Shown here piece after piece: positions 1-10,167 of a stretch of 64,000 bases of DNA; the stretch's first letter is position 1, and every line of letters begins with the position of its first letter. Location of the stretch: assembly GCA_914767715.1 (NCBI GenBank), contig OU612073.1, positions 17,422,001 through 17,486,000 of the forward strand, in the 5' to 3' direction. The notes below the pieces were generated by a model. The model had not been told where the DNA came from. It saw only the letters and a program-made list of their open reading frames with translations, and made no database searches. The translations under genes were made by a program, and so were the position numbers. This DNA comes from Membranipora membranacea. Lineage: Eukaryota; Bryozoa; Gymnolaemata; Cheilostomatida; Membraniporidae.

Positions 1-838
1 GGTGTGCCATCACAACAGCAAGTCAACTCCCTCTTTTTCGTGGTCCAAGTGCTTAGATGGCTGCAATGCTAGTTAGTGGCATTGCATTTTCAAACACTCA
101 TGAGTGATGCCAATATCTAGGAATTGCAGCCGTTGAGCACTTAGACTATCTTTTTTTGTCAAAACTCATGCTGCCGACTTCACTTCCAAACTGAACAGGT
201 GACTCCAGTTACCAAATGCAAAAACATTAAGTTCGTGAGACACGCATTGCAAGTTGATTTATAGTTCGGAGCCCAACTTTTGCATCTTTTGAGGAATATG
301 TACTTTAGCTGTTTGCAAGAGTTTTTTTAAATTGATTCCAAAAGTTTTGAATAAATTATTTGTCCATAAGTGCGTTCTGATTTTGATCCATTTTACCAGC
401 ACAATAATAGCTTGAATTTTCTATTTGTGTTGCTTGGCAATTCTACATTGCATAGTCAGGCTTTATTGCTCTAGCGACAAATACTTTTTCTTTCGAACAG
501 CATATATGAAAAGATAATTAGCAGAAACTTCATTAGGCATGACATTGAAATGGCTTAAACACAGATTAGACATAAAACTAAGACAGATTAGTGATCCTTA
601 TTTGCCATTGTTAGTCGACAGCCTGCCCAGGCAAAGTCATTGTGCTATTGTCGATGCAGAATACTCGGCACTCCTAGAAAACTTGTTCTTTTAATCGATT
701 TAGCATGTGCACTTCAGAGAGACATAATACTCTAACAGAAGGGCAATCAAATTCAAGTCAAATCCTCTACAGAATTTCTAGAATGTCAATGTCAATCAGA
801 TTATTGTATGAGTATTTGTAGCCAAGTATTTATATCTG
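1..838 (-). other. 3' flank of lectin locus A, shared with loci B and C
   Basis: No gene is seen here. The stretch lies downstream of the minus-strand lectin of locus A. Parts of it match, with many differences, 14,560-15,090 in the same orientation and 21,230-21,680 in the opposite orientation. Recognisable shared blocks include the 'gtcaggctttattgct' stretch near 455 and the 'actccagttacc' stretch near 203. The match shows that the three lectin loci come from duplication of a segment that reached past the coding region. The Ttt-Att on the plus strand near 463 could serve as a minus-strand polyadenylation signal, but this is weak. Confidence 0.6.
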
Positions 839-2172
839 TTACACTTCGCTTTCACAAACAAAGCGATTGTGATAGTTGCAATTATATGGATGCCAGTATT
901 GGGAATCAGAGTAAGCACATAGACCAGTGCTGTTACTTGGGGGCTGATCTGGTGTCCATCTGTCGATTCCGGGAAACTGATAGCCAGTCGCTATCCCAGC
1001 CCATCTCCATGCATCATCAGTTCCACTCAATCCAATCCATAAATAATTACCCCATCCTAAAAAAGGTTGTAATAATCGGGGATGAATGTTCAGATTTCAA
1101 CAAACGAGCTGAAAGAGAAGTGCCATATATCAGGGAAAAACACAGTTTCTCTGTATTGTGGAAATATCTGTCAACAGATTTCTAGTCACTAAGCATATTG
1201 AAATTGAAATGATAATTATTATTATTCTCTGATTCCGATTCTTATTAATAAGATGCTGGGTTGGGGTCTGAGATTGGTCGACAGATGTCTAGTCATCAGG
1301 TTCTTGTTTGTTTGATTTTCTAAATGGTAATCCTAAACAACCAACAGACGTAAGTAACAGGACAAAAGAATTAGTTCCCTTAACTCACTTTTACTGTAAG
1401 TTGCATACCACTCTGCTGCTTGGTATGTTCGAAATGTCACCAGATGTTCTCCAGCATCTTCACAGTAGTCTTTTGCGTCATTCCAAATTTTTTGCCTGCT
1501 CACTAACCTGAGGCAAGTCTGTGATGCGGGACTTAGGACATATCTCGAATCGGGACATGTCTTTGGTCCTGCAGGCTCCCCAAATTCACCAGATACTAGA
1601 AAATGATGACAGCGAAGGGAGAAAATTCAATGTATGAATTAGGTTCATGCTCATCATGAATTATTCGATGCTATACACTGAGGGAAGACCATTATCACCT
1701 ACTCTCCCCATGCTCATAATTATTGGTCCAACAGAGATTATGGTGATTTAACAATACAAATGACTATTCGACTCACATTGTTGTAACGATGCAAACATCA
1801 TTGCTCCTACGTTACTCAGTCTTATACACATAATGCTGATATACAGGAAGCTTCCGCGTTAAGGTTAAGGTTAAGGTTAAGGTTAAGGTTAAGGTTAAGC
1901 ACAATGCAATTGTATTGATTAATTTTGCCTCTCAAAGACTCAGGACAGGATATTAAAGATCAATAGATATAATATGATGTCAGAGGAAATATAACCTGGA
2001 ATCAATGTTTTTCATATACTCACAGCTCAGACCAACAATTTCCTCGTCAAACTGACTTTTCTGCATGAAAACCATCGTGAGAGATACAGCAGAGACACAA
2101 AGAGACACGAAAACCAAAGCAGCAGCGGCAAAAGTGATCACTCTTCTACGGCTGCACTCGTTTCTTGCTGAT
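839..2172 (-). CDS. Type II membrane C-type lectin (locus A), 5' end missing
   Basis: This gene encodes a single-pass membrane protein with one extracellular C-type lectin domain. Three exons join in phase: 2024-2172 (short basic cytoplasmic tail, a hydrophobic membrane segment of about 25 residues starting at VITFAAAALVF, then a short charged stalk), 1389-1595 (first half of the lectin domain, with Cys pairs, a Trp and the EHLVTF core) and 839-1056 (second half). The last exon has the WIGL motif, the WxxDQP segment that often stands where the sugar-binding EPN/QPD loop lies, and the closing CNYHNRFVCE, then a stop. The acceptors are tttgttttgcag, attttctag and cttttttag; all junction phases agree. 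The first exon, which would carry the start codon, lies above 2172 and was not found. Type II topology suggests a cell-surface recognition receptor. No obvious EPN or QPD triplet is present, so calcium-dependent sugar binding is uncertain. Paralogues B and C in this window are broken, so A is the best-preserved copy. Confidence 0.8.
1857..1898. repeat. (GGTTAA)n hexamer array
   Basis: About six to seven perfect tandem copies of a GGTTAA hexamer lie in the intron between the membrane exon and the first lectin exon of locus A. The unit resembles, but is not, the usual metazoan telomere hexamer. Confidence 0.9.
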
Positions 2173-2234
2173 CTGCAAAACAAATGACATATTGTGCCCA
2201 TTATATGTTGTTATCGACCAAAGACACTTTTTGG

Positions 2235-2745
2235 CCCAATCTAGCAGTATTCCAAATAATCCAATTTGGAATTTTTTAAACGCAACTCTGATTGGGTTAT
2301 ATAAGAAGAAAACAGCAAAATTTACCAAATTTACCAGTTTTTCTAATTCACAGTCATCAACATCTCAATGACGCGGTAATCAGGAACATTTGGCGTTCAT
2401 ATTAGAGTCGGGGCGTAACTTCTTCAATTATTATTCGTGGAAAATCAATAGAAAAATAGATGCTGTAAGCCCTAAACAGAAACGAGCTAATAAAGGATAT
2501 GATTTCATAGGATAGGCTTTATAAATTGAAACCTAGAAGTTGGAATGTAGGATGCAGCTCTTTTTCTCTCATTATTTCTTCAATGTTTTAGTTGTATGAG
2601 GAACTACTGTTTATCAGGAAGTATGATTCAATTAACTTATGAAGTTTCACATTGAACGGCTATTTATTTTGGGAAAGGAGAAGTTTTTTTGATTGACCTC
2701 AATTGTGTGGAATCCTAACTATTTGAGTGAAGCAGTGACAAAGAG
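2235..2745. repeat. Diverged direct duplication, copy 1
   Basis: This stretch and 2798-3245 are colinear copies of one sequence with substitutions and short indels. Shared anchors are 'tctagcagtattc', 'cacagtcatcaacatctcaa' and 'gaggaactactgtttatcag'. No coding content is recognised. It sits just upstream of the membrane exon of lectin A, where the missing first exon should be. Confidence 0.8.
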
Positions 2746-2797
2746 TATGTAATGGTATTAGGGTGCAACTGCTGGCTTTCACATTAATCTAGTTCCT

Positions 2798-3245
2798 CCA
2801 ATATATCTAGCAGTATTCAAAATAATCCGAATTTTCTAAACGATAGTCCGATTTGGTTGAAAGAAAACTGCAAAATTTCCCAGATTTACTAGTTCTTCAA
2901 ATTCACAGTCATCAACATCTCAATCAGGAACATGTGGTGTTCATCTTAGAGTCTGGGTTCAAACTTTTCAATTATCATTTGTGGCAAACCAATAGACAAA
3001 TAGACTTTGAATCCCCTAAACACAAACGAGCATATAAATTGAAACATACGGGTTGAGATGATTGTTGCAACTCATTTTAACCCAGTATTTCTTCAATTTG
3101 TTATTTATACGAGGAACTACTGTTTATCAGGAAGTATGACCCACTTAACTTGTGAAGTTGCCCATCGAACAGCTAGGCTATTTACCTTGGGAAAGGATAG
3201 TTTTTTGTGATCGAGCTCCATTGTGTAGAACCCTTACTATTTTTT
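2798..3245. repeat. Diverged direct duplication, copy 2
   Basis: Second copy of the unit at 2235-2745, in the same orientation and about 50 bp away. It is slightly shorter because of small deletions. No target-site duplication or terminal repeat was seen, so a tandem duplication is more likely than transposition. Confidence 0.8.
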
Positions 3246-5093
3246 GATCATATTAAGAGGGTTTTTATTTATGTCAAATCAAGGTGAGAGCAGTTATTCA
3301 TCTAATAACATCAACACAAAGCCAATATAATATGTCATCGATGACATGAAGCAAATGACTTTTATGAACCTTAACAGAATAAAAAGAAGTCAGTTCAATT
3401 TCAGGTAGGAGCTGTGAATTTCCCTCATAGAGGTGAGTCACTAATATGTCATAATAAAAGCTTCTCTCCGAGGTGTTCACAAGTAATTGTGAGTTTTAAT
3501 ATCCATGATAAATCTATGTATTTCAGCGCCAAGCATCATATATATCAAAAACCACAGGCACTATAACTATATCATTGAAGTGTACACTCTGTATATCCTT
3601 ACTCTGTGAACACATCCCCATTTCGGTTATCACATGTATTACTCAAACCCATAAAACACATACATTTTTATATCAACAAGCTACATAACTACAAGGTTGT
3701 GACGCAACATACCTGTTTACATGGGCGTCAACATGATCATATAATGGCTGGTCAGCTGCATTCACAGGATTGATCGTCTCATATGTATTTTGAGCAACAA
3801 GTTCCATCTTTCCATGTATCAACCTCCTGCTTTTACAGACTCTTATCAGAAAATGAAAAGAAGCTGGAACTGAAAAGTTTTAGGGCTTGTTGCTTGACTC
3901 ATGTTTTGGCAGCAATTCACATCCTCGTATTAAATGGCTGTAATCATATGGTGATTTCAGGCTTAACAAGGGTCAGACACAGCTTTTGGTATGCATTATT
4001 ATCAGCATTTTGTAACTTGTTCATCACCAAAAATTTCACATGTAAAATAACAATGCCAGGGGGCCTCCAGACGAAGGCAAGAGTCTGGAGGGCACAGACT
4101 AAACAATGCCCAACATACTGCAAAGTAGCTATCATTAATCATGCTCTACTGTGCAAGAGACACTGCCTTTGTTGTAAATCCACAAGCATATATTATCAAT
4201 TAGCTTTGACAGTGCAAGATAATTTAGCTGGTCATATAGAACGGATCTGTGCTAAACTCAGGCTAAGGCTTAGGGCATATGTCTTATTCTTGAGTTATCC
4301 TTGAGCTATTCTGTTTGCTTTTACACGATGCATTTTCTCCGCATACATGTATGGCGTTGAATGTGTATGGTTTGGTTTGGTGTAAAATGGAATACAACCT
4401 AGATGTGTAAGTAAATGTGATATGCTCTTAACACTGACTGTGCGTGATACGGTATGCATCTAAATAAATGTCAGGCTGGGACTGCACTTTTACCACTGTC
4501 AGCGATTCACGTGGTTTATACAAACAATGTGGTAGGCAATGTACATGTAATGAGAGTGTCACTGCAATTTTCTGAGATTTTAGCATTGATAATACACAAG
4601 CTTTATAATACAATAAGACAACTTAACATGGAGTTGTCTCATTACACTTGTGTATCTTATCCTCAGGTTCTGAGAGTTGAGTACGGGCGTGGAAAAATAC
4701 TTCACCAACAATATCAATTGTAGTGTATACAGCTGTCTTGCGTCTGAGAGGGAGTCAACCAGGAAGTACTGCACGGGTATCAGCTCGATGTACGCCAGTC
4801 TTCAATGTACCAGCAGGGTAGCAGATCGTCACGAGAGCACAGCAGGGATGTTGAATTGGCGTCGGAGTAGATTATGGTTCCTGGCACGATGGTAAGATGA
4901 TACTGTCATCAGATTTTGTATGTTGCAGCTGTAGCCGAAACCTATTAACATTGACAACGCAATAAATTTCTCTATGGTAACTTATATTTGTGTGCTGGTG
5001 AGAAAACTGTGAATTGTTAACTGGTTGGTCATTAATAATTACATAAATACCATTAATAAATGTGTGCCGTGTTCCGGTACATGTACTGTTATG
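3246..5093. other. No gene recognised
   Basis: An open frame of 173 codons on the plus strand at 3783-4304 has no recognisable domain, no signal peptide and mixed composition. It is treated as chance. A short hairpin of the type 'cctccagac...gtctggagg' lies near 4063-4091. Nothing else is supported. Confidence 0.5.
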
Positions 5094-5172
5094 CAGCGTA
5101 ACAGCGTAACAGCGTAACAGTGTAACAGCGTAACAGCGTAACAGCGTAACAGCGTAACAGTGTAACAGCGTA
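5094..5172. repeat. 8-bp tandem repeat (GCGTAACA)n
   Basis: About ten tandem copies of the octamer GCGTAACA, with G-to-T changes in a few units (GTGTAACA). It also opens spurious frames on the minus strand that read as Leu-Arg-Cys-Tyr repeats. Confidence 0.9.
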
Positions 5173-5997
5173 GTAAATCCAAGCAATAATTAGTACATGT
5201 ATATTGAAAACACACAATTTGATAACCAACAAATTTTATATTCAGATTCATATCAAAATGCAAATTCATTTAACGCAACACATATATATGTGTAGAAAGC
5301 AAGTGTAATACATGTATTTATGATTATGCTTATATTTTGGGCGTTAATCGCGTCCGATTTAAGAGTAGGGATTATGCACTAGTCCGCTGACTCACAGCCA
5401 TAACAGAAAAATGAAAAGTCCATAATATAGCAGACAAAATTGCATGAAAAATAATAATACTGTAAACATAACTGTAAACATCATGGACAGCAAAATTCAT
5501 TTGAAATAATTTTCACCCCAAGCTAATTTTTCCAAGTTTTTCTGTGACCTAAGTTTCACCCTTTGCTCCTCACTAGCTCTTGTTTTTGTTCTTGTTTTTA
5601 CCAATTGTCATGCCCATTTGTCAAAAAAGTCCATTTCCAAACCCCATAAATGCCCTTATTTGTGGGTTTTCCGAGAGGATTACCTTTCTCTGTCCGGTGC
5701 AAAAATAAATCTGCTGCATAATTATAATTAATACGCCTTTCGGGTCAACAGGGCTGTCACCTGCATGGTTTAACTTTATGTCCGGATCATCATGTTTCAC
5801 AATACTAATTAATAACTTTATGGATTTACTTGACCATCTGCACCTAGTGGTACCTTGCATTTTCTCAGCTCGAATAAAATCCGTTTGCAATTTTTCTCCG
5901 CACAACACGTGTTTTAAAGCGGATTTTCGATTATTCGAGAATAATTTATAACCATTTTTTTTAAAGTAATTAATAGCTTTTCTCAACATTTTTCTGG

Positions 5998-6059
5998 TAT
6001 AAAAGCTGGAGTGGTAAAACATGTTAAACCAGTTCACCATGAGCCACAAACCAGCACAG
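5998..6059 (+). promoter_or_regulatory. TATA box with a possible short first coding exon
   Basis: TATAAAAG at 5998-6005 is a consensus TATA box. About 34 bp after it, caccATGa at 6039 gives a good start context, and seven codons later the sequence CAG|GTATGT at 6059 is a strong splice donor. The arrangement fits a promoter and first exon coding MSHKPAQ. No partner exon was identified. The D8C gene 3.4 kb downstream has a phase-0 acceptor just before its own ATG, so a link is possible but unproven. Confidence 0.4.
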
Positions 6060-7585
6060 GTATGTTAGCTGACTAATTTTTGGTATTTGTTAGATATTTT
6101 TGACTTATATTTTTCCTTTTTCATTATTTTAAAAATGAGAGTCAACTCTAGTTTTTGCAAGTCTAAAGAGAAGAAATTGAGTTCTAACTTTGCTAAATTC
6201 CAAACGCTTGATCTAAAAGTTTAGTATTAATTAACTATGTTCATAGCACAAGCAATTGAGTCTGATCTTCGCCCTGTCTGGGTTTTAAACTTTGAAGTTT
6301 TTGATGCAGTAAATCTTAACAACATGTTAATTCCAAATAATTTAGCCGTATAAAACAAAAATACCTTATCAAATTTGTAATGCACAACCACTTTCAATAT
6401 AACTTACTTGCCTGGATTTATAAAAATTATAGCATGCTTTGGGTTTAAATTTGCAACAGCGCATCAATCACTTCACATGGAATTCTAATCGCTGGTAGAA
6501 TTTCATAGTGCTAGGTATTCGTAATTTTCAGAGTTAGCTTGTCTGTTATTCTCTCGAGGGCTATGGCCAAGTCTTTTGGGGAATACGGAAGGCAAATTCT
6601 GTTTATTACAATACTATAATATATAGCGATCAGCAATGGGTTTTTATTTGGTGCTCTCAGGTGTGTTTTTTGTATAGTGCAGATTATTTGTAGCAATGAT
6701 AACTATTGCATTTGAGTGTTTCTTCGAGATTTGCGATTGCTGCTGTCAATAAAATCAAGGCAGCATGGGTATACATTGTTTTGGTCAAAATGCTACTGCC
6801 AAAAAGCCACTGATCATAAAGCTTTTTGGGCAGTGGCCTTTTGGACAGCAGCTTTTTGACCAGTGGCTTTTTGGGTGACCACCTGGATATGCAAAACATG
6901 TTGCCCTGACTGCAATGGTGATGAATTGAATTGAGTAATGTATACACAAGTAGGTTATCACATGTCAAACAAAGTGAAACTACTCAAGTTATAAACAAAA
7001 CAGTAATACATGCCTTGTCTATCTTTGTCTTATGAGGGGGACTGAGATAGAAAGGAAGAAATCAGTCAGAATACAGGCAATATACGGCACCCAACGTATT
7101 CAGAGGCTCGGACAAATTTTATTTAGCATATATTGGTAGTAAATCTGTCAGACAATTTTATATAAAGTCAGCCATATCCATCACCTTAATGCATAGTTGT
7201 GTTTTAAGGTTAATTTGATATGTTCTATCTTGAGTGTATTTTTCTAGTTTTAAAGTAATTCAGCAGTCAAAAACAAAATTAATATTTGAATCCGATATCA
7301 CACCGCATTTAGAAGAGGATGACATGTCAGCAATCTTCATTTGTTTTAAGTGTTAACTGAATGGACGATGACCTGTGATAGTATTTTTAACATCAGAAAG
7401 GAGTGGCCTTTTGAGTAGCAACAGTGGTTTTGATATTTGACCATTGATATGTCAAGTTACGATTTTTGTTTTTTGTTTATTTCTTTGAGTTGAACCACTT
7501 GTCTTCAAAAGTGCTGATAGCCAATTCTTTGATTTTTTGTTTTATGACTGTTTTAGTAATAGAGGGTTGGGGTTCAGGATTGAGG
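6060..7585. other. No gene recognised
   Basis: AT-rich sequence without a supported gene. A run of related 'ctttttgg' phrases near 6790-6870 (phrases like 'ccactgatcataaagctttttgggcagtggcc') is locally repetitive and hairpin-forming. Confidence 0.4.
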
Positions 7586-7667
7586 GTATCAAGCGCACCT
7601 CCGAGGTTAGAAAGCTCATCAGCACGCTTATTACCATTGATCCCAGAGTACTCAGGGACCCAGAAAA
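7586..7667 (-). pseudogene. Relic of a LINE RNase H domain
   Basis: Read on the minus strand, about 27 codons give a segment beginning FWVPEYSGINGNKRADELS. This matches the C-terminal RNase H signature of jockey/R1-like LINEs (W-hP-x-H-S-G-h-x-G-N-E-x-A-D-E-L), with the conserved His read as Tyr. No further reverse transcriptase sequence is preserved on either side, so this is a short isolated fossil. Confidence 0.6.
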
Positions 7668-9235
7668 GTTATACATAAAATTTAATCAAAGTATAGAGTT
7701 TGCATTCACAAAAAATAATGTTGTAGATATAAAGGCAACTCAAATTCATAACCAACAAAACTTGTCATCTATTAATGTACTTACAATTGGTGATGGGTTT
7801 AAAGTGGTGTAGGCCTAATTAAGAAGTATTGCATCTTCTGTTGCATTATAGAAACATAAAATATGCACACTGGACTGTCTGAAACTTAAAATAAATCCAA
7901 ACGAAGGAATTGAACCTATGTTTTAGCCATCATCTAATTTCCTAAATCGTTACACTATCATTTATAATGAATTATAATTTGATATGAATCTAATTTAAAA
8001 TTTACAGTAGATTAGAATATTCACCTAATATTCTCATTTTATTATTAGATCTTTGCTGGCATCTGTAACGAGGGAGCTAGGGACTATGAATGTATGTTGT
8101 TCAGTATGTGTGGAGAAAGTCGGCTGCTTGTCAACTACCACCTCCACAATTATACAACTGAATCAATTGAATTTTTTCAAATACATCGTGGAATATTTTG
8201 ATATGTTGTTAAATCGATCGCTGCCACTGGTCACAAAGGAATGTTGTAGCCCGATAGCCCCTCTGTAGCTGACACATAACGTAAAAGATGTGTTTCACTT
8301 GTGAAGGTTGATAAACTACAACCTTTATACATTCTATAACCATCCAAATGCTCGCTATTATTCAAAAAGATACAACTGCTCGATACAATTTGTTATCCAG
8401 TCTGAAACAATTTATATGCCTTCATGACAAAAATTTATCCTGTTCTGAATGGGCGCTGAAAGCCGTGGCTGGCGACGAGTGTTGTAAGACATGTGGCAGG
8501 CGCCATATGGAGCATGTCTTACAGCACTCAATGCCTATATATCATTGTTGTTAGTGCTGTATAGGGGCCGCATGAGTGCTGTAGGACAGTCCCGTACATC
8601 AACTGCCACATGTCTCACAAAACCATAGTGTTGGATTGGACTAAGCAATCACAATTTGTCATAGCACCAAACAAGGGATGCACCAACAAACCCTCTACTA
8701 GGTTTTTCTCATGAAACTGGCTACTGGCCATGCAGAGCTGGAGGTTTTCTGTATTATTAGTTTTGATTGTGATAATGCAAAAGCAATTTAATAGAGCATG
8801 TAGCTGCTAGATAAGAAGGAGATAAATGAGATTAGTGTAGATAAGATAAGGCGGATAAGAGCCAGTATCCACATATCTTTACTGTACTTCGTAAACTACT
8901 GAACAAAGATTATATGGAATGCTACATCCCTTACCCTTACCTTTGTCACAAGCTTGTTAAGAATAGAGGAAGTAGATAAACAAGATGTTTTCTGTCCCAT
9001 TTCCTCAACTATCATAGATCAAAGATCTTTAACCTATTACTTGGAGTGTAACTGCTACCACGAGCCTCTGCTATTCCACCCTCAAACGCACACTTATACT
9101 AGTTAGTTATGATTCAATCAGGCTATGCTGAAGGTCCGTTCAAAGGAAGCTAGTATAAAAGTAACAGTGATACGTTCATACTGTCATATTATGCAGGAAA
9201 ATCAAGAGAATCAGAAAAGAATCTACATTCTTAAT
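7668..9235. other. No gene recognised; one nested hairpin
   Basis: No supported gene. The arms 8477-8493 and 8513-8529 (gagtgttgtaagacatg and its complement with one mismatch) form a hairpin, and a related phrase recurs at 8573-8622, suggesting a small foldback relic. A good splice donor, AAT|GTAAGTA at 9236, could close a 5' untranslated exon of the D8C gene. Confidence 0.4.
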
Positions 9236-9480
9236 GTAAGTACAGTGGTTAACAGAGAATCAACTTATTTTAAAATGTATATAGTGCAACAGCTTACAAT
9301 GTGGTGTGTTGCCACAACCACCGCAATTGTACACTTGAGCTTTCTGTGTCAGCAGTGGTTCATATAATCCTTTGTAATATACTGGCACTCTGTTGATGTA
9401 AACACCATATCATTATACGGTGTGTATTCCACACCAATGTCTGATACACATCCTTAAACTTGTTAATTCCTTGTTTTCAG

Positions 9481-10167
9481 ATGTCATTTGAAAAGCTTCT
9501 TGCGATTCTGATAGCTTTAACACTGTGTGCTCAAGCATCAACTGCAATGACAGCTTCTGAATACGAGCAAAGAAGTGAAATGATATATGAGCTTTTGGTT
9601 GAAGAGGATTGCCCACTTCCTGAGGGTCTCGAGAGTAAATCAACCACATCACTACTCCAGCTGAAGTTCCAGCGTCAACTATACACCAGCTTAAAGGAGA
9701 AGCTTTTTAGTTGCGGCTGCCAGCAGCCTTTTACAACTCAGCCGCCTTTGACACCGCAACCACCTTCTTGTAAATCAGCCATCAATCTCACTGAAAGCTG
9801 GCGCACTGATTATCGTGGAAGCAAGCTACTACCGAATGCGGGTTCACAGCCAAATTGTGACTCGAGGGATATGGTTCGTGCTGGAAAGCCTTGGTTTCGC
9901 TTCGAAGGTTCAGCAGGAAACAGGATCCTTGATCACTGTGTACCTGCGCACAGTTGCGGCACACATGGGGCGATGTGGACTGATGACCCTATGCCTCATC
10001 ATATTGGGGTTACTGCTAGGGTCACTTTCTATACGTCTTGGGATGGGAATTGTAGGAAATGGCTTTTCCCAGGCTCGGTAATGCGCTGTTCAAACATAAC
10101 AGGCGATTTCGTATATAGACATGATGGTAGTGCTAACTGTAATAATGGTTATTGCGGAATGCACTAA
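9481..10167 (+). CDS. Secreted D8C-domain protein (uromodulin/OIT3-like domain)
   Basis: The product is a 228-residue predicted secreted protein. The chosen ATG at 9481 directly follows a strong acceptor (ccttgttttcag), so at least one 5' untranslated or short coding exon lies upstream. Residues 1 to about 22 form a signal peptide. A charged, probably helical region follows to about residue 80, then a CGC motif and a Pro/Gln/Thr-rich hinge. Residues about 98-228 match the D8C domain known from uromodulin, GP2 and OIT3: W-R-T-D-Y, WFRFEGSAG, CVPAHSCGT, the MWTDDPMP segment, a WDGNC, and a Cys-rich end. The domain has no zona pellucida module after it; the frame ends right after D8C. Role is likely extracellular binding or mucosal defence, inferred only from the family. 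A polyadenylation signal AATAAA lies near 10,346. Confidence 0.85.
   Translation: MSFEKLLAILIALTLCAQASTAMTASEYEQRSEMIYELLVEEDCPLPEGLESKSTTSLLQLKFQRQLYTSLKEKLFSCGCQQPFTTQPPLTPQPPSCKSAINLTESWRTDYRGSKLLPNAGSQPNCDSRDMVRAGKPWFRFEGSAGNRILDHCVPAHSCGTHGAMWTDDPMPHHIGVTARVTFYTSWDGNCRKWLFPGSVMRCSNITGDFVYRHDGSANCNNGYCGMH

Noticed and set aside
839-1113. Possible frameshift in the last exon of lectin A
   Set aside because: The upstream frame breaks only if the exon starts at the ctttcag near 1,113. Using the better acceptor ccttttttag at 1,057 restores phase, so no frameshift is needed.
3783-4304. 173-codon plus-strand open frame
   Set aside because: No domain, signal peptide or splice context; a Cys-rich mixed composition that fits chance in this AT-rich stretch.
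5094-5172. Coding Leu-Arg-Cys-Tyr repeats
   Set aside because: Frames arise from an 8-bp simple repeat, which is open in several frames.
5621-6049. 142-codon minus-strand open frame
   Set aside because: No recognised family, and it overlaps a better plus-strand TATA box with a start exon. Kept out, but it could be reconsidered with RNA evidence.
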